A stretch of 46,409 nucleotides of DNA, from contig JAYKXP010000247.1 of the NCBI GenBank assembly GCA_037176845.1, positions 1 through 46,409 of the forward strand, given 5' to 3'. Shown here one piece after another: positions 32,433 to 40,864 of this stretch. Position numbers and translations under genes: made by a program. The stretch's first letter is position 1. Every line of letters starts with the position of its first letter. Origin of the DNA: Paramarasmius palmivorus (lineage: Eukaryota; Basidiomycota; Agaricomycetes; Agaricales; Marasmiaceae). The notes under the pieces were generated by a model. That model was given only the letters and a program-made list of their open reading frames with translations, did no database searches and was not told the DNA's origin.

Positions 32433-32850
32433 CTCCTTCCATTGTACCATTGTCTTTCAGGTTGGACAATACGTTCGGAAGGTCATAGCAGCCCATGAAT
32501 CTGAAAAGACCACTATTGATCGAGTCCTGATATCTCGCGTTACATCAGTTATTAGGCTTTGTCGACTCGGATTTAAGACGTTTAGACTCACATTTGCCGC
32601 ATTTTAGAGCCGCTAGTGACGCTTAAGGTGGCTCCTGCATTCAGAACAAACGTGATTTGGACGTGATGGTTCGGGACCAAGCCGCCGAGTTGTCACGGTC
32701 ACTTTGTGACACTCCGAGTCTTTCTTACTGTTACCGTGATGAAGGAGAGGTTTGTCAACAAACCAGGAATGATCACGTTATGAGACGAAGACAAGTTGGC
32801 TAATTTGATGCAATTACATTCTCAAGTAATTAAATGTCACCAACTATTCT

Positions 32851-34496
32851 CTATATCACATAAGCCATTGCAAACATCTTAAAGTCATCCAAGAACCTTG
32901 ATGACAATGATATCGGGACCTTGGTTCCAGACCACGACAGATCATCCGTGCTTAGAAACTCCAACAGTCCTAGCTTGCGTATCCCATTAGAAAGAAGCCA
33001 TTCCTTTATATCCTCTTCGAACTCCTTCCTAAACCCACCTAGTTGACCCACATAATTGTCCTGAAATTGGGTACCGGGATCAAAGAATGGATGAAGAAGT
33101 CGATTTTCGCCGGTCCACTTTGATATGGCTTTCCGGAGCTCCAGAATATGGAATAGTGGGCGTTTGACCGTTACAAACATCTCTTTGAGGTTCATGAACT
33201 CGACGGCAATCCTCCAATCCAAACTGGAGACACCTAGACGTTCGAGCGATTGTTGGACTTCCTCATCGAGGTCAAATTCTCGACACCATTCACGAAAATC
33301 CTGAAACCCTAGGAGCAGTGCGTCTTGACATGGACTGCGTAGAATCAGGTCTGACGGTGCGATATCCTTGAAACACACTCGAGCTCTGAGGCGCATCAAG
33401 TCATACACCGTCCAACCAAGCGCACCGAGATGATCGTGGCTAAGGTACTCCAGTTGTTCCATGGTATGAATTTTCTGGTCAAGAAGCTTGAATAATGTCG
33501 TTTCTTCGTATGCTGCGTGATATACATCGGTCACGGGCATGTCTGGGAAATGCGAGTCACGGAACCCGACGGGCCAGAAACTATTGGCGAGTTTGCCGTA
33601 CGAGGGAAGCCAGGGGCGGGACTCGGGCAGCCAAGACTCGACTGCACGACGCAAAATCATGAAGTAGCCAAGGGGAATACGGGGAACGAAGAGAAAGCGT
33701 ATATCACGGCTTTCTGTAAGTCCTAGATGACTCATCCAAAGGAAAACTTTGTGGTCAACCTGGTATTCCTGGCACCAGTCGGCGAGTGCCTGTGAATGAG
33801 GAAGCAGCCTCAACAATAAATCGTGATGGCCCAGAACCCAGAGATCACTGTCACAGTCATGGCGGTCCCAATGCACCAAAGTATTGACAAAGAAGTTTCC
33901 CTTTACCGCGTCCCTTTCGGCGACTTCTCTGAGGCGGGAACACTCTTTTTCAGTCATCCCGACCACCTCGATATGGTCGCGGCTGAGATGATTGAGCAAC
34001 GACGCATCCTTGATTTGATTGGCCTCAAGCTTTCCGAGGAGTTCCCTGTCCTGAGTGTGGAACAGTAATGCGCCAATCGGCATTCGAAGGAATCCGTGGC
34101 AATCTCTTGGGGATGTGTATTCCGGACGAGCGCTGATCCAAATGAAGAATGGATTGCGGAGGTAGGGCCGTCCATACCCCCCTATATAATTCTGTAAAGC
34201 TCCTCGAAGAGCTAAGAAAGGACCGAGGGGAATGCTACGGGGAGATGATGGTATGGAAGGATGTGACAACGACAGGCCTTGGAGACCATCTGTGTCATTA
34301 ATGCCCATCGCGCTGCGTACAGAGTACCTGACATCCAAAGGAAAAGGTAACAGGTAAATATCTCTCTTCGTAGGAAGTGATGCGTATTGACTTCCCAATG
34401 CCCAAATATCAGACAGGGAATCTTCAAAGGAGATGGCCTGTAGTCTTGTTCATCAACGTATACACAAAGATGAAGATAAATACTTACAGTAGACAT
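32851..34496 (-). CDS. Hypothetical protein with tandem SAM-like repeats (531 aa)
   Basis: Exon 1 is only 9 nt (34496-34488, M-S-T). A 50-nt intron with GTAAGT...CTACAG follows, then one long exon 34437-32851. The start is chosen because the long frame itself opens without an ATG and this tiny exon joins it in phase. The protein has repeated units. WCQEYQVDHKV...LGL near residue 224 and WCREFDLDEEV...LGV near 388 correspond. So do LSRDHIEVVG...SRLRE (about 154), LSHDHLGALG...MRLRAR (about 335) and LSTDDLSWSG...LSSRF (about 498). The last set resembles the second half of SAM domains (five-helix protein-interaction modules). No catalytic motif or membrane segment is seen. It would act as a soluble scaffold if the SAM reading is right. 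That function is an inference. Confidence 0.75.
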
Positions 34497-35219
34497 AGAG
34501 CGGTAATTTTGTACTTGGTCTGACGCAGCTGCATATTTATGTTTACCTATGTAGAACAGGGGTAACATTCTGACGGATTTACGACAGCAGGTTCTGGTCT
34601 CAGTAGTGAATCTGAAATTGTTTCAGCTGAAATTTAACGCTGTTTTGCCCGTAGGATGAGGGACAGTCTCATCTTCTACTGCTATGCAGAAAATGTCTTG
34701 AGGCAACCGTTTCGTCCCTGAGAAGTACATTGGCAAAGACATACCTGTATCATGACTCGGGTGATTAACATCGATATCTAAAGGAGCATTTTAGAACGAA
34801 TGAAACTCTTTATCGACAGTACGAACCTCCGTCCGAATCCTCTACTTGTGTATATTCACCGACATAAGATCTTCCGGCAATGGCACCTTCTCTAACTCAA
34901 TAGCCCCATGAAACAAAACGCACGTCAGCGGACGAACCAAAGAACAACAACAGGAACGAACCGCGGCTTTTGGCAAACAAGTAAGTATCGCTGGTCTTAC
35001 AACGGGGGTACTTAGTATTGATGGTTCGAAATTAAGCCGAGTTGTCACAGTCACGTTGTGACACGCTTCCTTTCTCTTGCCGTCATCATCACAGATCATC
35101 ACTAGCGTGCGCTTTGCAGGCAAACGTATCCTCGAAGGACTGCCCCGACCCTGTACGTCCCATAATCTTACTGATGATCAAAGAAACACTCAATGATGTC
35201 AATCGCTCTTCTACCTCAT
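34497..35219. other. Intergenic with repeat fragments
   Basis: No intact gene. The sequence 35016-35062 (GATGGTTCG...AAGCCGAGTTGTCAC.GTCAC.TTGTGACAC) repeats 32664-32712, and both resemble the CACTGTGAC words in the P blocks. A small relic of an F-box 3' end is listed separately. Confidence 0.4.
34842..35000 (-). pseudogene. Second relic of an F-box gene 3' end
   Basis: On the minus strand the word GTTCTTTGGTTCGTCCGCTG... matches the last intron of the F-box gene at 30935-30992 (GTTCTTTGGTTCGTTGACTG). It is followed by CATGG and a short frame IELEKVPLPEDLMSVNIHK ending in a stop, in place of the last exon. The upstream coding part is missing. Confidence 0.4.
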
Positions 35220-35484
35220 ATGCATTTTAATCAACTTCCTGTCGAGCTTATTCCTCGCGTCTTTAAACTTTGTGTATCGAGGCCCGTCGCGCTATATGAT
35301 TATGAAGAGAGGTGGACAATATGTCGCGTCTGCAGGTGAGGCTTAACTCTTTGCATCATCAAGCGAGGTGTTTCACGAGATGAATCATCGTAGATTATGG
35401 CGCAACGTTACCCTTCACATTCCTACTCTATGGGATAACATCAGCCTGGACGTCTTGCGTTCAAAGTCACGATTAGGAGTCTAA
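35220..35484 (+). pseudogene. N-terminal half of an F-box gene, broken at a palindrome
   Basis: Exon 1 (35220-35335) begins MHFNQLPVELIPRVFKLC and ends WTICRVCR. A 58-nt intron follows, with GTGAGG...ATCGTAG. Exon 2 (35394-35484) reads LWRNVTLHIPTLWDNISLD and ends at a TAA lying inside the sequence GTCTAATTAG (35479-35488). The order F-box, W-T-x-C-R-V-C-R, x-L-W-D-x-I matches the F-box gene at 30794-32290, where the protein continues for about 350 more residues. The fragment is therefore truncated. The matching C-terminal half lies on the other strand at 38107-39310. Confidence 0.7.
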
Positions 35485-35755
35485 TTAGTTGACCCGATAA
35501 GCCCCGCCGGGCTGAGAGAAGTCACTGACAAGAAAAAAGATAGCGAACTGGAGTGTTTTCCGTTCAAGGACATGAAAAAACGTATATTGAACATTCTAAC
35601 GCCTGAATTAGAGTAGATGACGGTATATCTATCGATGAGCAATGAAACACTACCTAACGTCCTACTCAAATCGTTTCAGCTTTGGATGCATTCACGGTAC
35701 GATACCATATGGCGCTACTGGTACATCAACGGTTGCTTTGGTACATAATTAATCT

Positions 35756-37121
35756 TCAATATCGATTAAATTTGTTAAGTACTGAAGCGCTGAATGTCGT
35801 CCGCACGATGACTAGAGTGGGCGCTATTCCCTGAAGACATTGCGTCACGTCGTAGCAGCAACTGAAGGACTGTTCTACTCACAGCCATTTGGTGGAGTGA
35901 ATATTGAGCGGTAGCAGAGACTATCTGGAGTGAATTAGGGGCGACGGGCACCCAACCACCGGAAGTTGCACAGGCTAGGAATATGATCAAAGTTATTGGG
36001 TACATCATCCCCGATTCTAGACTGTGGAGTTAAAGATGAGCTTTAATGCACTCGGAAAATGATAGTGGGAGACTAACGTTACGGACAGTGCAACACTATA
36101 CGCCTTTGCAAATCCCTCGCCATGTCTAATGACTTCATCACGTATGTAGTATATTCTGCAAGCTGAATCGATATTAGATTTCATGTTTCGCATTAAGAGA
36201 CGGAGACGCTAGCAAACCTATCAATAGTGTGAGTATCACGTTCATCACCACAATCCCGACAAGAAAAACCAGGTAAAGATAATATTGCGGAGTCCTTTCC
36301 AGATTATCCACGAAATTGGACGACATGAAACTTGGAGACATCGCAAGAGAGATGATACCGCTGACTTTTTGGAGCTCAGTAACGATGCGACAAAAACATC
36401 ACTCGAGAAACGTTCGTACCATTGATGACGAATTCACCAATGATTAATGGGATGATGATAGATTTACCTCGACGCCCCCACACCCGATAGCAACGCCAGA
36501 TCTACAGCCCGCCTCCATACAGTGAACTCAGGTGAAGCCATAATTGTGTTGCTCACAAGGACTGCATCCGCAATCATACTTTGGCTTATTGAGCGCCACG
36601 CAGGTAGGATGAGAACCGATTGAGAACCGTGACTTACTTGGAGGCCAACAGGAGCGACACTCTGGCAATGATGAATTTGAAGTTTACCGTGCTAGACTCG
36701 CATTTTAGCATCAATTTCGCGCATATGAATGATCAACTTACTCAAAAAAGAAATTACTCTGGAAGGTTACAAATTCAACATCACTTAGAACTTTCTCTAT
36801 TGTGTCAATCGTCCCAACGATGATGGCAGCAGTCGCGAATATGAAGAGGAAAGATATTGGAAGAATGCAGCGAATGAATCCTTCTTGTTTCATTTGGGAG
36901 AGAATAAGGATCGAAAATGCGAATAAGATTGTATAAGCACCTGGACAAAAACCATTCATTTAGGTCCAGAGAAAATGTGTAAACACAAACCGTAAAGCAT
37001 GTACTGAATCTGTCAAGTGAGTTAGATTATTGGGATATCAGTACATGGATAGGCGCACGATATTTATAGCTGCGAATCGCTTTATGCTCTGTAGAGCAAC
37101 TGCATTGCGCTCAAAATCCAT
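35756..37121 (-). CDS. Seven-helix membrane protein, Agaricomycete-type, ten exons
   Basis: The reading joins exons 37121-37059, 37009-36991, 36940-36742, 36661-36638, 36578-36557, 36501-36420, 36364-36218, 36162-36078, 36021-35883 and 35830-35756. They total 855 nt (284 aa) with every junction in phase. Recognisable stretches are YMLYGAYTILFAFSILIL, ASNMIADAVLIWRCYRVWG, LYLVFLVGIVVMNVILTLLI-ACRIYY and, at the end, QMAGIAPTLVIVR. Seven hydrophobic segments are likely. The patterns ADxxLIxRCYxVWG and GIAPTLxIVR are familiar from a large, uncharacterised family of membrane proteins in mushrooms; that is recollection, not a search. Exons of 19, 24 and 22 nt are unusually small. The gene is intact and lies between the two F-box halves. 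A receptor-like role is possible but unproven. Confidence 0.85.
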
Positions 37122-37405
37122 CTCATTGAGAAGGGGGGTGGTGTGATGCTCAGCACTTGTTCAGCACGTTGAGCAATTTATATCAATTGCTGTCGCAGTC
37201 GATCAAAATGCTCTTGAAACGCGTGGGGTTAACATCGTCAAGCACAACGGATGTTGACTTGCTGAGGATATGAAATGAAGGAATATTCAGAACTACGCAG
37301 GTGATGCACAGAGTCCGGGTCTCATTCGATTTCGCATGTCCCTGCGGCATGCACTAGTAGCCACTAACCACTGGCATAGTAAGTGATCTATGGGAGAGAT
37401 TTCAA

Positions 37406-38035
37406 ATGGGATACTTACTGCAAGCAGCGGCCAAAACTTGCGCATATATATTATCAATAATCGGTGATTTCACTACAGCGGCGAGCGCCGATGCTGTAAG
37501 CTTGCCAGTGTGTTTCGGAGCAATCGGTGTAGGAGGGGATCTCGTATCAGGGATCGGTCCAGGTTGCATTGAAATAGCTGGCCCCGAAGTAGCTTTAAAT
37601 ATAATCCATGTGGGATCGCAGAGCCACGGCTTTGAGGGTAAAATTTTAAAAGGCAAGGGCCTGAAAAGACGAATGAGTCGGCAACTCGGCTTCAGTTTCG
37701 GCATTTGCGTAATGGGGAAATTCGTCTTCTCCCATCACTGTCAACTGAGTGTAAACTCCTCTTCGCTCGGCCCCATTCCTTGTTGGTATGCCTCATTCCA
37801 GAATATCAGAGATCCCAGCGGCAGCGCTGAAGCTCTTTTTTCGTCTAAGGGTCCTTGGACGTTAGTGTCAAACTTGGGAGCTTTGAGGCCTGGCTTCAAC
37901 TCATCTCCTGGGGTCAATGCAATCTCACGAGCTCGTAACGGATACTTATCATTGACGGAAATCTGCAATTTAGGTCAAAACGGATGGGTGATGACGATTC
38001 ATGTAAAACAATGGCTACGAAAATACAACGCATAG
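37406..38035. other. Region open on both strands; coding strand unclear
   Basis: A plus-strand frame of 209 codons starts at ATG 37406. On the minus strand, 37968-37741 is also open and reads like a soluble protein (LTPGDELKPGLKAPKFD, SLIFWNEAYQQGMGPSEEEF). It is preceded by a possible intron with branch CTAAAT ending TTGCAG at 37963. Third codon positions of the two frames coincide, which favours shadow frames. The plus frame has a Gly-rich stretch (FGAIGVGGDLVSGIGPG) faintly like PAAR repeats, too weak to name. The minus strand looks the likelier coding strand for 37741-37968, but a full gene model could not be made. Confidence 0.3.
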
Positions 38036-38106
38036 GGGATAAGAAAAAAGGAGTCATGAGTAATAATGCTGTACCGACGGAATTGTTATCTACCAGTAGT
38101 ACGTTC

Positions 38107-39310
38107 TCAAGCATAGCCATTGTTGCACCAAGTTGTATCCCAGTCCGGCTCATAGCTGTTCTGAAAGATGCTACAGCCTATATACATATCATAGGTAACC
38201 TTCGAAAGGGGCAGGTCCGATTCCACTCTGATCCATCTCAAATCTTTCTGGAGTAGTTTAAAGTCCCCAAAAGGACATGCCTGTATGACGACACGGAGAA
38301 GTTCTTCATATTGAGGCTCATTCTATGCACCGGTTAAACGACCACCAAACTTGACATGAGAATAACTTACTATTGTATGTCCAGCATCACTGCGATAAAA
38401 GTCATCGGGGTATTGAAATGTACTATCTGGACATTGCACTGGGCCAGGTCTCGCTACACTATGCAACGCTGTCAAGCTTTCGTTCCACATCACGTCGTCA
38501 TGGGTAGCAGGGACGACGTCAACACCCGCAACTGAGACTGGTCGGGGAACGGCTTCAAATGTCCCTTCGAATCCAGGTCCCCTTGATAGCGTGGCGTCTT
38601 TGAAAGCCGTTTCAGAAACAAAAAATGAACCACAAACGCGAAGCTTTCGCAAATGTGGCATAATTGTTGGATTTGCGAGGCTATTTAAGAACCGCCACCC
38701 GACGGGTGCATGCAATAATGCAAGTTCTTCAATGTTGGTGAGGAGTGACATGATAGAATGTAGAGTAACATCCATTGGGGGAAAGCGATTAAAAGTGAGG
38801 GTTCTGAGCTGGGGTAGCACCTTTGCGAATCCTTGGATATTAATTGTAGTGACATTGATGACACCAATGCGGACATGTCGAAGGGAAGGGAAGGTGAAGA
38901 AGTTGAACTCGACGGGCCATGCATAAATGTCAATAATATGAAGATGTTGCAATGTCACTGAGTCTGGGGTTTGCCGTATGGTATAATCAGCCCAGGAGAG
39001 GGACAGATGTTCCAGGCGGTGCATTCGGGATATGAGCAGGAAGAGCGATCGGCCACGATGAACGGGGCGTTTGTCCCCGTCGATCGAGAAGCTAATCAAA
39101 TTTTGGAGGATGTCGTCGTGGAGACTATCGAGATATGGTTGAGCTCCCAGATGGAGAGTGTGAAGTCTTGGAAGTGGCCCAATGACAGACAGCATCCTAT
39201 GGGTGCACTCCGCATCCATTACATCTGCTAGCGTGAGACGCTCGAGGTTAAACAACGCTCCTGGGGGACAAGGCCAGGGGAAGTAGTAAACGGAAGACTC
39301 TGGCTCAACA
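38107..39310 (-). pseudogene. C-terminal half of an F-box/LRR gene, 5' end lost at a palindromic array
   Basis: The frame begins at about 39310 with SSVYYFPWPCPPGALFNLERL. This corresponds to the middle of the F-box protein at 30794-32290 (SSVPFFPWPCKPGSLCNLERL). It continues through the LRR region (LERLTLADV, LHTLHLGAQ, LEHLSLSW, LRTLTFNRFPPMDVTL) to 38371. An intron at 38370-38323 (GTAAGT...GCATAG) joins it to a last exon 38322-38107, which reads NEPQYEELLRVVIQACPFG to a TGA. The F-box and about 130-150 N-terminal residues are missing. Upstream, the frame closes within the first palindrome of the array (39323-39334). Apart from that it is undamaged, so the break is probably recent. Confidence 0.72.
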
Positions 39311-39322
39311 CAGGACGTACCC

Positions 39323-40774
39323 GTCTAATTAGACACCCTTGAAAATCAAGCACGCCGTCTAACTAGACTTGGCGGGAGCGTGTGCGCCTTGAAGTCTAGT
39401 TAGACGACCTTCCGAGCTGGGACGCGTGATATGCCATTTGTGGGTACTGTCCCGTCCTCTCCTTTCCTCGCACATCGTCCACTGCGTCTGCAGCTCCGAT
39501 AGTGTTCCATTGCCTGTATCATTTATCTAGGTATATACTCGCTGATGTTCAGTTATAACTTTAGGAAACAATGAGGGAAACAAGGGAACAATACTTGATA
39601 TATCACCAGTGTTATATGTAGTGTCGCCCGAGGTATCTTCTAAGATTCATCGGCCCTAGAGTCTAGTTAGACGGCCTTCGCACGCTCGAAATAGTATTGG
39701 TGAACATAGGCGGGCGTCTTGTGAGATATGTCGGCCCTATGGTCTAGTTAGACGGCCTTCCTTGAGAGCAAAATTGATGACGGATACGTCACGGATGTCT
39801 AGTAAACGATTACGGCCCTAGAGTCTAGTTAGACGGTCTTTTCATTCTCGAAATAGTAACGATGAACGTACGCGGGCGTCTTGTGAGACATACCAGCCCT
39901 ATGGTCTAGTTAGACAGCCTTTGTCGAGAACGAGATCAGGTGAGAAATGCGTCACAGGTGTCTAGTAAAAGATCCTGGTCCTAGAGTCTAGTTAGACCGC
40001 CTTTGTCATTCTGAAAATAGAAGTGATTTGGATGAACATACCACGTGTAAGTGTCTAGTGAGATACACCGGCCCTATGGTCTAGTTAGACAGCTGCATTC
40101 GGGATCAAGATAGATATCGGGCTGAGAATCTCCGCCTTAGAGTCTAGTTAGACGGTCCCGCTAAGGGGTCCGCTTGCACTGCTGCCCTACGTATTTACGT
40201 GCCAGGCCTGATATGTAACTCTTGAGATGTACCTTTGAAACATAGCTTCAAGCTGTGGAAGGGGGCAAATTCGGAGACCTGTATGTCACGGTGTTGTCTC
40301 GTAAGAAATTTGGGCCCTGGAGTCTAGTTAGACAGTCAAATTCAAAATAAACGGGATGAACGCACGTGGATGTCTTGTAAGGAAACTTCGCCTTACTGTC
40401 TAACTAGACAGTGCCCCAAGCGATCAAACATCAATCCGAGATGATGTCTTAGAGGAAATTTCCACCTTGTAGTCTAGTTAGATTCCCTTAACGGTGAGTA
40501 ATGGAGGTAACGAACATACATTCTTGTGAAGAAATTCCGCCTTACTGTCTAACTAGACAGCCCCACATACAATCAAAATCGATTCCGAGACGTGTTACTG
40601 ATGTCTTGTAGGAGATCCCCGCCTTAGAGTCTAGTTAGAAGACATTATGATGCGAGTATATGTATCACGTACCCTGTACCGCGTGTCTTGTAAGGAGCTT
40701 TTGCCTTATAGTCTAGTTAGACGACCCGGAGAAGTTCAGCAAGTAGATATGACCGTCTTGCAGGCTAATTAGAC
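39323..40774. repeat. Array of 17 copies of the 12-bp palindrome GTCTAGTTAGAC, partly with an 81-bp period
   Basis: The 12-mer starts at 39323, 39357, 39394, 39661, 39742, 39823, 39904, 39986, 40079, 40142, 40322, 40398, 40472, 40547, 40629, 40711 and 40763. The first copy is the perfect palindrome GTCTAATTAGAC. Most are GTCTAGTTAGAC (arms GTCTA/TAGAC); three are in the opposite orientation (GTCTAACTAGAC), and a few have one changed end base. Spacing between 39661 and 39986 is 81, 81, 81 and 82 bp, and later 74-82 bp. Adjacent units alternate between two types (CCCTAGAG or CCCTATGG before the motif), so the higher-order unit is about 162 bp. The flanks diverge far more than the 12-mer. Half motifs GTCTAGT occur at 39797, 39960 and 40053. 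No protein gene lies inside. Confidence 0.92.
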
Positions 40775-40864
40775 AAGTCCATCTAACGTCGGAGTCCTCG
40801 AGCAAGAGTAGTAGTTAACAAGAAGTCAATAACATTCTGTTTCGCAAGAACTAATTCACAAGAT

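Noticed and set aside
36500..36560. An alternative reading of the seven-helix gene without the intron at 36556-36502.
   Set aside because: It gives a frame lacking the family motif; splicing at GTGAGC...GCTGTAG restores IWRCYRVWG in phase.
38200..38262. A possible start MDQSGIGPAPFEG on the minus strand for a separate gene.
   Set aside because: The same bases read in another frame continue the last exon of the F-box/LRR copy without a stop to 38107 and join it in phase through a good intron, which explains them better.
39323..40774. CRISPR-like array of short repeats with spacers.
   Set aside because: The window is eukaryotic, the repeat is a 12-bp palindrome in both orientations, and the spacers are themselves diverged copies of an 81-bp unit, so it is a satellite.
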